Position numbers and translations under genes: made by a program. A DNA stretch of 64,000 nt from Lumbricus terrestris (lineage: Eukaryota; Annelida; Clitellata; Crassiclitellata; Lumbricidae): contig OX457046.1 of the NCBI GenBank assembly GCA_949752735.1, forward strand, positions 38,615,649 to 38,679,648, in the 5' to 3' direction. The notes below the pieces were generated by a model. It was given only the letters and a program-made list of their open reading frames with translations, searched no databases and was not told the DNA's origin. Below, one piece after another: positions 30,865 to 42,404 of the stretch. Each line of letters opens with the position of its first letter. The first letter of the stretch is position 1.

Positions 30865-31760
30865 CACTAGCTGAACAAAGATCATCAACATCTTAACTTC
30901 GCTTGTTTTATGCTTTCATCGTCAATCGATCATTAGAATGATTAGGTAACTGTCCATACCGCTGACATTCGCAGTGTTGCCAGGCCGTTGTGTAAAGAGC
31001 GAATTGGGCATCTTTTCAGAGTATACTCACGACTGGAAATTTCGTCCTCGCGCTATCGTAGACTCCTTTTGAGAGTTTCTGGGTCGCGAGGGCGGCATTA
31101 TGAATTCATTAATTTGACAGTTGTTGGCTGGTAGTCTAATAGGTGACTTTTATTAGGTCTACTGCTCAAAATTACGTCGCGTGGCTATAACTCAATAACG
31201 CATTCGTCCTCGATTGCAGACGGACTATTAGTCAAAGGTAAGAACTAGTCCGCTTGCCACCTAAGTTTTGATGTCTTTTATCACGTGTCTTATGACGCGC
31301 CGTACGAAACCAATCAAGTGCGTTTTTATGTGCATTGCAAAAAACTTTGCTATTATCTTTATTGAGTTGCTCATATCGAGACTTTTGAACGACATTTCAA
31401 CGTCATCTCGCGATAAAGCGTTTCCGAGAGTAGACAACTCTGATCCATGCAGTGGTACGATTGCTAACAATTGGATGGGTTCTGTGGGCGGTTGCTTGTT
31501 TAGTTGGCGATGTTCCTCTATACTGAAAGAATAGTCTATCTACATTGTGTATGCTTCAGCGACAAAAATGTTTTCAGTATTATATAGAGATTACTTAAAA
31601 CAATGAATAAATAATCTTATTATTATTATTAATAATTTTATTTTCAAAAGACCTTTGACGCTAAGAAAATTGGATGTCATTAGTTTCTTTCGTTCCCTGG
31701 CGTGATTTTCGGCAAGGCTAAACGAGGACGGGAGCAATCAAAAAACGCTAATATGCTGTA
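30865..31760. other. Gene-free stretch
   Basis: No recognised coding or repeat. 31,250-31,540 has overlapping short open frames on both strands without family resemblance. Confidence 0.45.
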
Positions 31761-31762
31761 AC

Positions 31763-31796
31763 TTATATGAAAAATATTTAACTTAAAAGAGGTGTA
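31763..31796 (-). promoter_or_regulatory. PSE/TATA snRNA-type promoter candidate
   Basis: TACACCTCTTTTA at 31,796 (minus) and ATATAAG from 31,768; spacing 28-29 bp. Confidence 0.5.
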
Positions 31797-31799
31797 CTA

Positions 31800-32690
31800 T
31801 TATCTTGAAACAAATTAATTTTGAAGCGACATGAAAATTATTTGGCCTTTAGGCAACATTTCTCGTATTTATATGATTCGATATTGATGATGATAATATA
31901 GGGTGTCTCGATAGGTCGTGAACGATTTTGAATGCAGATAAATATATGTTATACACAAGATAATGTGGAAAGTTGCATACCGGCGGATAGGTTGTTCAAA
32001 TGAGAATGTTACGCAATTTGTTTTAGATCACTAGCTCACTTATTCAAATTTTAGCGCCAATATCCGTGACGTCATCAAATTCGTGCCAAGTAAACGTCCA
32101 GTTATATAGGCCGAGAACAGTATTGAGCGACCGTCATTGTTAATCCACACATAATTAATAAATTAATACAAATTATCATCTAGTATTTAATAATGTTTCC
32201 TTTGCTCTTTATTACAACCTCAAGTCGATCAGGCATCGAGCCAATTAAATTTTCAGAGTACTGTTGTCAGAGGTATCGATGTCCATGCCTTACAAAGTCG
32301 ACGTTTTAAGGTGTTCATGTCTGGGGTTCGGGATCGGCATAAACAAAAATATCAATGGATACATCTCGTTGCACCGGCAACGTTGTGTAGGGCACTTGGT
32401 GGCAGTCCATGAGCTCTTAAGACGCTCAAGGCGTAGATGGAGGAAGAGCAAGAACTCAGGACACGACTGACATGCGACGAAGCCCGAGAACAGCCATGAA
32501 GTCAACCCTCTCGATGCCTGTTAGTGGACGAGGAAGGAGAACACCTTTTGAACGACGGTTGAAAATCATCTCACGCAGCGAATCCAACTTGGTTGGATAA
32601 AGTTTTAAGTTGTTGTTTCTGGTAGGCCAGATCTCAATTGCGGCAAGCAATTAATGACACTTTAGGCTATATCATAACCATGAGGATTAG
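31800..32690. other. Gene-free stretch
   Basis: No confident feature. 32,300-32,660 is less A/T-rich and may be an old retroelement, but no motif is readable. The AACACC box at 32,314 (minus) has no TATA. Confidence 0.45.
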
Positions 32691-32691
32691 C

Positions 32692-32745
32692 GCCGCCCTC
32701 CCACTTCGTCCATGATTGGGACTGGCACCGTCGTATGGCGGGCAG
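32692..32745 (-). ncRNA. N1 module, diverged
   Basis: Minus strand: ACGGTGCCAGTCCCAATC, then GAAGTGGGAGGGCGGCGC. Lies far (about 230 bp) past the start predicted from the promoter at 33,025. Confidence 0.35.
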
Positions 32746-32988
32746 CCATAAGGATTTTTCATGTATGATAAGGATGATAATTTTGATTCTTGAAGAAATG
32801 ACCGTTTTAATCAGCGCAAAGAATAATGTTTGTTTACCAAAATGCATCCCGGATAGCAATTCTTCAATTAAAGAAAGTTCATGTTATCGTGTTCAATTTT
32901 TTAGCCACTGCAGAACAGGCGGTGAGAAGCTTTTATTCCTAAGTTATCCTTCGTGTTACGTTACCAACATCTGCTGCAGCGTCCCAAG

Positions 32989-33025
32989 TATATATAGCCA
33001 TGATTAATCGCATGTAAGGGGTGTT
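32989..33025 (-). promoter_or_regulatory. PSE/TATA snRNA-type promoter candidate
   Basis: AACACCCCTTACA at 33,025 (minus) and TATATATAC from 32,996; spacing 29 bp. Upstream flank CGCTCTATTTC is typical. An N1 module ends about 50 bp upstream of the box, as it does for the promoter at 60,902. Confidence 0.65.
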
Positions 33026-33064
33026 GAAATAGAGCGATTTAATAATATCAAGAATAAGTAGCGG

Positions 33065-33185
33065 TGATTGAAGTGGTGGTATTTGCAGTTTAAAGTCACT
33101 GTGTGGTAACAAAGACCATTAGCCACGCCCTCCTCCTTTATCCAAGTTTGGGACTGGTACTGGCAGAGTGCAACCAGTGGCATAG
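33065..33185 (-). ncRNA. N1 module, well preserved
   Basis: Minus strand: CCACTGGTTGCACTCTGCC, CAGTACCAGTCCCAAAC, AAAGGAGGAGGGCGTGGC, AATGGTCTTTGTTACCACAC, AGTGACTTTAAACTGC. The 5' hairpin and a GTGG / CCAC pair around the core are possible. To its right a TATATAATTATAG lies at the right distance, but the PSE position has drifted (TTTCAACTTAATT). Confidence 0.5.
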
Positions 33186-33324
33186 TTGGGGAATGAAGTA
33201 ACTAAGGACAGACTATAATTATATACTTCGTTTATTCAAGAAAATTAAGTTGAAAGACAGCAACTTATTACATGAAGAAAAAATATATGAATAGAAATGG
33301 ACTAAAATAGCAGTGTCTGCAGAA

Positions 33325-34530
33325 TAGACCAGGCTTGGAATCTCAAAATGACACTCCTAGAAGCAAATCATGTAACAATTTGCTAACAGGCGTTTCTAGA
33401 CTAATTCGACCCTGCTGAAAACGAAAATCGCTGTTAGCAAGCTGGATTTTTGGCGGTTGCATGGGAAAACAAGATGGCGGACAAAATGGTGGCCTATTAC
33501 CTCTAATGACCATAAGTGAAGTATTATATGTGATAGACACATGATTTTAGAGTCTAAAGTAGCATTTTATGGTTCAAGGAATGCGATGGAACTAAAGACA
33601 CATATATAACACTTCCAGGAAACCAAGATGGCGGACAAAATGGCGGTCAGAATCTTAAAATTGCTGTAAGTGAAGTCATGTATGTGATGGAAACATGATT
33701 TTAGAGTCTTAACTAACATTTTCTGGGTCAGGAAATGCGATGGAACTAAAGACACATATGTGGCACTTCAAGAAAACCAAAATGGCGGCCAAAATGGAGC
33801 CCAGAATTATAAAATAGCTACAGGTAAAGTCATGTACGTGATGGAAACACGAGTTAAGATTTTAAATCAACATTTTTGAGGTCAAGGCATAAGATGCAGC
33901 TAAAGACTGCACTGTCATGAAACAAAAATGAGGTACAATATGGCGGCCAAAATGGCGGCCGAAATGTTTTCGAAATTGCTGTAGGTGATGCCATGCATGT
34001 AATGGAAACACGATTTAATATTTTAATCGAACTTTCATGGTCAGGTAATGTGATGGAACTAAAGACACATATGTAACACTTCCAGAAAATAAAATGGCGG
34101 CCAAAATGGCGGTCATAATCTTAAAATAGCTATAGGTAAAGTCATGTATGTGATAGAAAGACGATTTCTGATTTTAAATCAACATTTTCGGGGTCAAGGC
34201 ATGCGATGCAAATAAAGGCGAATATGTAACACTGCCAAGAAGCCAAACTGGCTGCCAAAATGGCTGCCCGAATCTTACAATTGCTATTGGTAAAGTCATA
34301 TATGTAATTGTATTTTAGTAACGATTTCAGAGTCTAGGGCAATGTTTTCTATGTAAAAGAAAACACAAAGATGCAGCTTTTTCAAGCATTGCTGCAGTTA
34401 ATGCAATTGCACATTAGAGTACATGGCAAGTTCGCGCTTCGACAGCAGCACTGCTTAGAGTTACACTTGTCCACTCTGCATGATTTGCAGTAGACAAACT
34501 CTAGACACGACTGTGGCACAGGACCAATGC
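33325..34530 (+). repeat. Left inverted arm
   Basis: About six units of roughly 155 bp, each containing AAAATGGCGGCC-type text, CTTAAAATTGC, GTCATGTATGTGATGG and GATGGAACTAAAGACACAT. The inner 160 bp (34,371-34,530) is the inverted copy of the 3' coding end found at 36,843-37,005. Confidence 0.85.
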
Positions 34531-34537
34531 CTACGAG

Positions 34538-36991
34538 AAGGCTATGCGAGCTCACAAGTTATCTTTTCAAGCTTTATGGCGAATTTTCATGCCTCTTCTA
34601 ATTGATCACATTAGCGTGAGTGGAGGAAGATTAGCGGAAGTCTTGAAGGATTTACAAGGCAACGACCCTTCATCTGTTCTTGAACTCATTCGCAATGCTG
34701 ATGGTGAATCTTCTGAAGGCGAATCTAAGTCTCTAAAGCAACATATTCAAGATTTTGCTGAGGCAAGGTCAGAGATCAGTGACAACTTCTCCTTCTGGTG
34801 GAGATATATGTACAGATGGTTCAAATTCTTCTAAATTTCACGAGATCAATGCGAGATGGTATCTGGGACTTGTACCTGTGGAGTCTATTTGCCATGCTGC
34901 CTTATTTGGCTAGATATGATCATTTAAACTATCACAAATCTCTCACAATTTACATTGCAGAGATGCACATGTTGCCAAAAGAAATTGAGGACGCATTCCG
35001 TGACGGAGATTTCGTCGTTAAAAACAGCAGAAGAAAATTCATCCAGGTTTATGCAGACCATGCACAGGAATGGCTAGTTGGCACATGTAAGGAGGCTGGT
35101 GGAATAACCGGCATAACAAACGATAATAACACGCTTCAGCGATGGGCATTGTCCTTCCATTGGCGTTCCGATATCCAAAGAAAAACCATGAACATGTTTG
35201 ACGTGCTGGATAGTGATGAAACATACAAAGAAATGACTGTATCGCTACAGAGAAGGGATCAAGATGATGAAGAATCACTCCTTTGTCTGTTCAACAAAGC
35301 CATAACATTGCATCGAGGAACACCACTTCAGAATGCAGTAACGAAAGACATGGCAACAACAGCAATACTCGATTCACTTCTTAATGCAAGAAAACATGGA
35401 TATGACAAAGTTGAAAAGTTTGTTAATGATAGGCTTCGTGGCGATGAAACTGGAACTGTGCGTGTGAAATTCAGCGATACCTTGAAGAAGAGCAATGCTC
35501 CTACATTTCACGACTTGTACAAGACATGTTCCTCAACCAGGAAAAAGAGCACAGACAAAATTGCAAAGGAAGATCGTGATATCATGCAGCGACTTATCAC
35601 AGCATATGAAGCTGACCGTCCCGTAGATCTGGCGACAATACTGTGCCATGAACTTCTGTCAAAGCCAGTAGCATTGGTGGATGCCGAAGGCAAAATGAGA
35701 ACAGGTGATAAATCAACATTGTTGCAGACACTCACTGAAAATGTAACATGTCCAGTCAGCATTTCGCTAACAGAAGCATCGCATTTAATTATTGATGGAC
35801 AAGCTATGGTACAGGCAATAGGGAAACCTCCGAAAGCGAAGACATTTGGTGACCTGGCAGAAACTGTGGTTACTCATGTGAGGAAACTGTCGATTGGCTT
35901 CAAGAGGGTCGACGTTGTCTTCGATCGCTTCTGGGCCTTGTCTGTAAAAAGTGAAACCAGACAAAAAAGGTGTGGGACATTACGACCAATCCGTCGCTGC
36001 ATAGAGAGTGAAAGTGTTCCGTTGCCGAGCAATTGGCAGAATTTTCTTGCTCTGGCTGAAAACAAGGCTGATCTAGCTGCCTTCCTGTCCATTCAACTCT
36101 CAACAGCCACGTATGGTGATATAGATGTAGTTATTGCTGGAGGTTTCGTTGAAGAGGATAAAGTGCTGTCCACTGCCGGGTCTGCTGTGTCTTCCTTAGC
36201 TGCAACGCACGAAGAAGCTGACACCAAGATAATTGTGCATGCATCACAGACAAACCTGAAGACAGTGGTCGTTTGTGCAAGAGATACCAACGTGATTCTG
36301 CTGTTGCTGCATCACTATCAACGCATCAAATGTGACGAGGTTTGGGTGATGGCAGGAACATCAACAAAGCGGAAGTTCATTCCAATCCACACAATTGCCT
36401 TAAGCATGGAGGCTCATATCAGGAAAAATATATTGGCTTTCCATGCCATAACTGGATGTGATGTGACATCATATCTAGCTGGCATCAGCAAAAGGAATGC
36501 ATGGAAAATCTATTTGGAAAGTTCCCACTTACTTTCTACATTAGGGAGCATTCCCCTATCAGCGACTGCTATAGCAAATGTAAAGGAGTTTGTGGTAAAG
36601 GTTGTATAAAACAAATGACAATGCCAAGACATGTGATGCGGCACGTTATGCCTTGTTCGGGAAAAAGTAAAAGACTGACTCTCTTCCACCATGTAGTGAC
36701 ACCATCAGGCAGCACATTAAACGTGCTCATTACCAAACAGTCATTTGGGAAAAGGCATATCTTCCACACATTGATGTTCCTAGTCCAGCGTCATCAGGAT
36801 GGAGTATAGACCAAGACGGTGTTTTCGTACCAGTGTGGCCCACCATTGGTCCTGTGCCACAGTCGTGTCTAGAGTTTGTCTACTGCAAATCATGCAGAGT
36901 GGACAAGTGTAACTCTAAGCGGTGCTGCTGTCGAAGCGCGAACTTGCCATGTACTCTAATGTGCAATTGCATTGACTGCAGCAATGCTTGA
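34538..36991 (+). pseudogene. Transposon-encoded protein, PIN/FEN-like nuclease signature, decayed
   Basis: About 815 residues if read through two frameshifts and one stop. Part 1 (from 34,544): 85-residue N-terminal piece ending SEISDNFSFWWRYM. A frame change near 34,810 leads to the main 600-residue stretch (to 36,606). A second slip at about 36,600, then a TAA at 36,668, then a Cys-rich end to the stop at 36,989-36,991 (CKSCRVDKC, CCCRSANLPC, CNCIDC). In the main stretch: HEEADTKI (residues 471-478), ARDTNVILLL (494-503) and TGCDVTS (552-558). Their order matches the acidic motifs of XPG/FEN-type PIN nucleases; the second Asp of the D-x-D pair is Asn here (DTN). The left end abuts the arm, so the true N-terminus is lost. 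Found as a repetitive family in many animals by my recollection; nuclease role is inferred from motifs alone. Confidence 0.65.
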
Positions 36992-38059
36992 AAAAGCTGC
37001 ATCTTTGTGTTTTCTTTTACATAGAAAACATTGCCCTAGACTCTGAAATCGTTACTAAAATACAATTACATATATGACTTTACCTATAGCAATTGTAAGT
37101 TTCGGGCAGCCATTTTGGCAGCCAGTTTGGCTTCTTGGCAGTGTTACATATTCGCCTTTATTTGCATCGCCTGCCTTGACCCCGAAAATGTTGATTTAAA
37201 ATCAGAAATCGTCTTTCTATCACATACATGACTTTGCCTATAGCTATTTTAAGATTATGACCGCCATTTGACCGCCATTTTGATTTCTGGAAGTGTTACA
37301 TATGTGTCTTTAGTTCCATCACATTACCTGACCATGAAAGTTCGATTAAAATATTAAATCGTGTTTCCATCACATGCATGGCATCACCTACAGCAATTTC
37401 GAAAACATTTCGGCCGCCATTTTGGCCGCCATTTTGTACCTCATTTTTGTTTCATGACAGTGCAGTCTTTAGCTGCATCTTATGCCTTGACCTCAAAACT
37501 GTTGATTTAAAATCTTAACTCGTGTTTCCATCACGTACATGACTTTACCTGTAGCTATTTTATAATTCTGGGCTCCATTTTGGCCGCCATTTTGGTTTTC
37601 TTGAAGTGCCACATATGTGTGTTTAGTTCCATCGCATTTCCTGACCCAGAAAATGTTAGTTAAGACTCTAAAATCATGTTTCCATCACATACATGACTTC
37701 ACTTACAGCAATTTTAAGATTCTGACCGCCATTTTGTCCGCCATCTTGGTTTCCTGGAAATGTTTATATATGTGTCTTTAGTTCCATCGCATTCCTTGAA
37801 CCATAAAATGCTACTTTAGACTCTAAAATCATGTGTCTATCACATATAATACTTCACTTATGGTCATTAGAGGTAATAGGCCACCATTTTGTCCGCCATC
37901 TTGTTTTCCCATGCAACCGCCAAAAATCCAACTTGCTAACAGCGATTTTCGTTTTCAGCAGGGTCGAATTAGTCTAGAAACGCCTGTTAGCAAATTGTTA
38001 CATGATTTGCTTCTAGGAGTGATTTCTAGAGCCCTTTTGAAATTCCAAGCCTTGTCTAG
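36843..38059 (-). repeat. Right inverted arm
   Basis: Inverted copy of the left arm. Its first 149 bp are the coding sequence of the Cys-rich C-terminus; the rest is the GGCCGCCATTTT-rich array and outer end. Confidence 0.85.
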
Positions 38060-38615
38060 AAATTCAAGTTGGAAAGATGCGAAAGATTTATTTCTGGTTC
38101 CTATAGAGTTAACACTGCGAACAGTCTTCAAAATTAGTCGAGTGATGAAATTAAAGTAATCTTTTCTAGGCAGTTCAAAGTCTTCATTTTGTTTTGTGCA
38201 TGTATCGGATGCAGGTCTGAGGCATCGACTATGTATGATGAAGTATCAATCCAACAACCCTGGCGTTAATTGAAGTCAATGTTGATATCAGCTTAGCGTA
38301 ACGGGGAGTGACGTGCATCCTATCTCGCAGAAATTCAACCAGCAGCCAGTTGTAGACGTGGTCATGATTTTCCAGTTGAGATAGTTTTTGTACTAAATTG
38401 GAATGGCTAATGACTAATAATAGTGCATAGAGACTTGAGTGCTACAAGTTCGTATTTCGGAAGCAGTCGATTAAAAACGTAGCAGAAGGACTTACAATGG
38501 AGCAAAAAAAGTCAGTCAAGATGGGCCTGTGTAAAAGTTGGGTTTTTACATGTTTAAAAAAAAGTTGTTATCAATGTAGAGTTCCTGGAGTCTGACGAAA
38601 GATTGAGCAGGCGAA
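38060..38615. other. Gene-free stretch
   Basis: Nothing recognised. Confidence 0.5.
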
Positions 38616-38619
38616 GGAT

Positions 38620-38916
38620 CTGAAGAAAGTTAAGCTATTCTTAACATGACATCTAAGCACCTTGTCAAAAGCGTTGCCCTCGTTAGGTTGTCCACCCTAG
38701 AAATAACCAGCCAACTGCGTACCACATTAAACACACTTCTTACCGTTATCGCCAACAAAAGAACTGTAGCGGTTTCAAGCTAACGAGATGACCGAGTACA
38801 AAGCCAAACACCCCACACTTCAGTTGTATATAAGATTTGTTGTTTTGGGGTTGATTTTGCTTCGATTAGACCACAGTCAAACCTTGTAAACCTTGTGCCC
38901 AGTAGGCAAGTACCTG

Positions 38917-38975
<59 letters not shown>

Positions 38976-39208
38976 GTTTTGTCACGTAAACCAATGAGTA
39001 GTGTGTATAGTTGGTCTTTTAAAGAATATAACTATATTGAATAAATTTAGGATTTTGCGTGAAATTTTAAAACATTTCCATTTCGAATAACAGATTTTGT
39101 AGACATTTGTACGTTTTGCCATACCATGTTCTTACACGAAGATGCGGACAGCATAAATTGCGGTCTATAAACGAACTTTCTATAGGATAGCGGTTTGTGT
39201 TTCTCTTA
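38620..39208. repeat. Dispersed repeat family A, copy 3
   Basis: Landmarks TTAACATGACATCTAAG, GTTAGGTTGTCCACCCTAG, CCAACTGCGTACC, CACACTTCAG, then an (AT)n run at 38,922-38,973 within the unit. Ends at the plus-facing promoter at 39,209. Confidence 0.65.
38922..38973. repeat. (AT)n microsatellite
   Basis: AT run inside family A copy 3. Confidence 0.97.
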
Positions 39209-39246
39209 GACACCTTTAGATCGATGCCATTCAATGTTTTATAATC
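39209..39246 (+). promoter_or_regulatory. PSE/TATA snRNA-type promoter candidate
   Basis: GACACCTTTAGAT at 39,209 and TATAATC at 39,240; spacing 31 bp. Confidence 0.6.
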
Positions 39247-39880
39247 ACAAGAAGCCTTATTTGTTTCGTTTATCCTAACAAAGTTGCCTCGACCTTCAAC
39301 ATATTCTAATCCAATGCAATCTAATTAAAATATATATTTAAAGCGCTTCTCACAGAAGAGCTACTCAGAAGCGCTCTCATATTACCAGTGAAGGAATCTT
39401 TCTCAGAGCAATCGTTTGTATTGATCACGGAACCCAACGCGTTTCACCACCCAGGATTTCGAGAAATGTACGAAATTGCCACCGGAAATATTGACTTATA
39501 ATTTTTATTTTGATGTAAGTTATTTGCGGTTCTGATGCAGTCCGTAACATAGTATGCCTTAGAATTTTAGATATGCACAGTGCGCAAAAACGCGTTGAGA
39601 GAACAGCATTTCCACAGCATATATCAACAGCAAGTATCCTTGATAGATGGATAGAATAATGAAAATCCTATGGCGTTCCTGTAAGCTGTATTCTTGATAA
39701 GTGCAATGGGCACGCAGTGCTAATGTGTCTTTCATCGAGCTACATGTATATGCAAAATTTGTCTAAGTTTAAGTTTAACGACATGATTGGAATTTAATGA
39801 AAGTCATCGTTCAATTTTTACAATCGCCGCTTCTATCTTTTTGCTGTTTAGTGACACTTTCAAAGCCAAGATGATTGGTG
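39247..39880. other. Gene-free stretch
   Basis: A SINE/LINE tail fragment sits at 39,338-39,400 (AGCGCTTCTCACAG, CTCAGAAGCGCTCTC). Otherwise nothing recognised. Confidence 0.45.
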
Positions 39881-39884
39881 TCAC

Positions 39885-40064
39885 CCTCCTGCTTCGTTTA
39901 TGCTTGGGACTGGCACTGACAGAGAACATCCAGCGGCGGAACTAATAGTCGCTTAGTAGCTGCTGCTTAACGTTACTGTGTTGTAACAAAGATCACTAGC
40001 GAAGCCCTCCTCCTTTATTCAGGCTTAGGACTGGCACTGGCAGAGTGCAGCCAGTGGCGGAGTT
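39885..40064 (-). ncRNA. Two N1 modules in tandem
   Basis: Minus strand: TGCCAGTGCCAGTCCTAAGC and AAAGGAGGAGGGCTTCGC (40,052-39,995), then CTGTCAGTGCCAGTCCCAAGC and GAAGCAGGAGGGTGACACC (39,932-39,885). No intact promoter nearby. Confidence 0.45.
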
Positions 40065-40304
40065 GGATGAATCCAGGCTTTAGCGACAGCTTATTTTCAA
40101 CAATGGCAGTTGCCGTGGACAAAAATTTGTTTGGCATAATTATTTTATTTACAGCTCTTAGTTTCGGAGTTAGAATTACCGTGGAATTACTGTGCATGTT
40201 TGTACATTATTATAGGGCTCGCAAAAGAATTTAAGGCATTGCGTATCATCCTCACAGCAAAGATGCACTTCTATCGTTCTTGTAGCTCCAGTTTAACGGT
40301 ACTG

Positions 40305-40390
40305 CGTAATAACAAATTGCCGTTACCTTTCTCCTTCATGCAGGTTTGGAACTGGCTCAGCATATAGCACTCAGAGGGCGGATACAGACA
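40305..40390 (-). ncRNA. N1 module, diverged
   Basis: Minus strand GAGCCAGTTCCAAACC, GAAGGAGAAAGGTAACGGC and a drifted core. Confidence 0.3.
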
Positions 40391-40394
40391 TTTT

Positions 40395-40705
40395 CGAAGG
40401 TGACCAAAAACTTTGAGCTTGGGTCGGGGAAAATTTCGTAGATCTTAGTCATCTGGTCAAAGTGTCTTGAAAATATACATTTCATTGCCAAAATAGCTGA
40501 CGACCTTTTTCAGTCATTTAACCGAAGGAATCTTTTCATTATACCATATTCCCAAGCCAATGCTGAATAATTAGTTTTTAGTCGTATCCTGCTTTTCCCG
40601 CTCCATTGATCGAAAACTTGTTCAAACCTGATAGGGAGGGAGGCACGTCCCATGCACATTTCTGATGGGGGCATGACCGGATTGACCCCATGGATCCGCC
40701 CCTGA
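40395..40705. mobile_element. hAT-like non-autonomous fragment
   Basis: Holds the internal palindrome (TGACGACC-T(n)-CAGTCAT at 40,498-40,517) and a right end GGATCCGCCCCTG at 40,693-40,705. The left end is unclear. Confidence 0.45.
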
Positions 40706-40927
40706 TAGCAACAGTGATAAAGTTGTCGAGGAAAGAAAAAAATTCGAAAAATTCTCGCATTTCGGCGTGGAATTCAAATGAAATCAAATGAGCAAGAAAG
40801 GGTCTAATTTTGCAAACAAAAGTGAATAGATCAGGTTTACCTGAATATCATTGCAACTTGATTGCAAAGAGGAAACAATAAAAGGCAGAGAACAACGATG
40901 ACAATGGAGACCAAATTGTCGATCGAA

Positions 40928-40963
40928 ATATTAAAAGATTTACTAAACCGTAAAAGAGGTGTT
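40928..40963 (-). promoter_or_regulatory. PSE/TATA candidate, weak TATA
   Basis: AACACCTCTTTTA at 40,963 (minus); TTTTAATATTTC at the TATA position. Confidence 0.4.
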
Positions 40964-41449
40964 TTCGGAGGTACTGTCCGTTTAACTGCAATTTCTTCTC
41001 AATAGTGTCACCTGGTTGGTCCAGGTGGCGGAGTGTCACGTTCGCTTGATCTTTCCCGCTAATAACGACTTCATTGGATTTGAAGTTTTGAACTAAAGTT
41101 TAATGTTATCCTTATGCAACAAGGCCGCTGAGATAAAACTGGTACTTTGCGCAAATCTGTTCTTTTGTCCAACTGTTCTCTTGTCTTTCAGTTTTCTCTG
41201 TGATGTCATCTTGCTTATTAAATGACCGTAAAGTTTCCGGTTTCTATTGATTTTGTAAACTCAGAGAGTTCATGTTTGGCAGACTATTTTTACACCTTCT
41301 CTTAAAACATCCCTACAATGATGACCTATCTCTGGATGTTTTCAAGGCATTTGCTTTACATAACGTTATAAAATCTCGAGATTCAAGTTATCGTACTGAG
41401 ACAAATGTTTTTACGCAGTTTCTGTTTGTGGCAATCTCAGTTTAACGAC

Positions 41450-41525
41450 ACTGTGATAACAAAGACTCTTTAGCGCCGCCTCCTCTTTTCTACCGGCTTT
41501 AGACTGGCAACGCTAAAATATGAGC
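41450..41525 (-). ncRNA. N1 module, diverged
   Basis: Minus strand GTTGCCAGTCTAAAGCC, AGAAAAGAGGAGGCGGCGC, core AAAGAGTCTTTGTTATCACAG, GTGTCGTTAAACTG. The box at 41,671 lies about 150 bp upstream on the same strand. Confidence 0.4.
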
Positions 41526-41640
41526 AGCAGGGAGTTCGATTAGTTCCAGTCCACACATAGTTTCTTCTCGTTTGTAGCATTTTTAGTGTCGTCCGTGTCT
41601 TTAAGGAAATTTGGATAAGAGTGACCGCCTGCTCTACTTA

Positions 41641-41671
41641 TTGCGTAATTTATTTAACTTAAAAAGGTGTG
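41641..41671 (-). promoter_or_regulatory. PSE/TATA candidate, weak TATA
   Basis: CACACCTTTTTAA at 41,671 (minus); AAATAAATTACG at the TATA position. An N1 module follows downstream. Confidence 0.4.
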
Positions 41672-41689
41672 GAAATACCGGTTGTTTTT

Positions 41690-42130
41690 CTTAAACGTCG
41701 TCTTGTCGTTTTATTTATCAGTCTAGATATACACTTTAAAGAGGTATGTAAGAGACCACTCGATTTACTTGATGAAATATTTCGACAATTATTTTAGTCA
41801 TAGAATTCTCTTCTACGAGAGAACTATTTGAATTATGAATAGCTTTAAATCATCGAACCACAGAAAAAGCGACTCAGACGGGCCAACAAATGTCATCTCA
41901 TCTGATGACAATTATAGTCGGTCGCTGACGTTATATCACGACGCATGTATTGGCAATTTTGTTCTACAAAATAACAAGCGAATCTAAAAATTTAGAAGAC
42001 CTTCACCAACGTATACCTGCTGACTAAGACCTTCCGCCATGTTGCTTCCTCGCGAACCGTGGGCGATCTTGGGGTGACACTTGACCAAGAACCGAGTCTT
42101 TCACGATTCGTCAACTTGGCCACACTAAGC
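41690..42130. other. Gene-free stretch
   Basis: Nothing recognised. Confidence 0.5.
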
Positions 42131-42404
42131 TGTTAATACCCCTCCGTCAGTTGCGTGTTGACCAGGACCCCTATCCCATCGTTAACATGCCATTCAAACA
42201 AGGTGAAGCAATCTTGTCAAAGCGTTATCTTCACTGTGTTGTCCGTAATATAGAAATGAGGACCAAATACAAAACCACACACTTCACACTCAGCTGTGGA
42301 CAGCATTGTTGTTTGTGGGTTGACATTGTTTCGATAAAACCATCATTAAACGCTGTGCTCGATATTCGATCACAAACGCGGTTGCTGTTGGTTTGAGCGC
42401 CTTT
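42131..42404. repeat. Dispersed repeat family A, copy 4, left part
   Basis: Landmarks AACATGCCATTCAAACAAGG, CACACACTTCACACTC, TTGTTTGTGGGTTGAC, CGATAAAACCATC. Broken at 42,404 by the RTE element and resumed at 43,863 with GACACCTTTAAATCTGGG. Confidence 0.75.

Larger units (their letters stand above)
33325..38059. mobile_element. Transposon with inverted arms of about 1.2 kb
   Basis: Arms 33,325-34,530 and 36,843-38,059 are inverted copies of each other, joined by a 2.3 kb coding centre. The outermost match is TAGACMAGGCTTGGAAT. Near the ends the arms differ by a small indel (33,350 against 38,020). I could not fix a target duplication; GAA on both sides is the best guess. Superfamily not assigned. 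Confidence 0.85.

Noticed and set aside
34544..36991. Functional host gene with introns
   Set aside because: The breaks are single-base frame slips and a stop with no splice consensus needed to explain them, and the ORF sits between inverted arms of a transposon.
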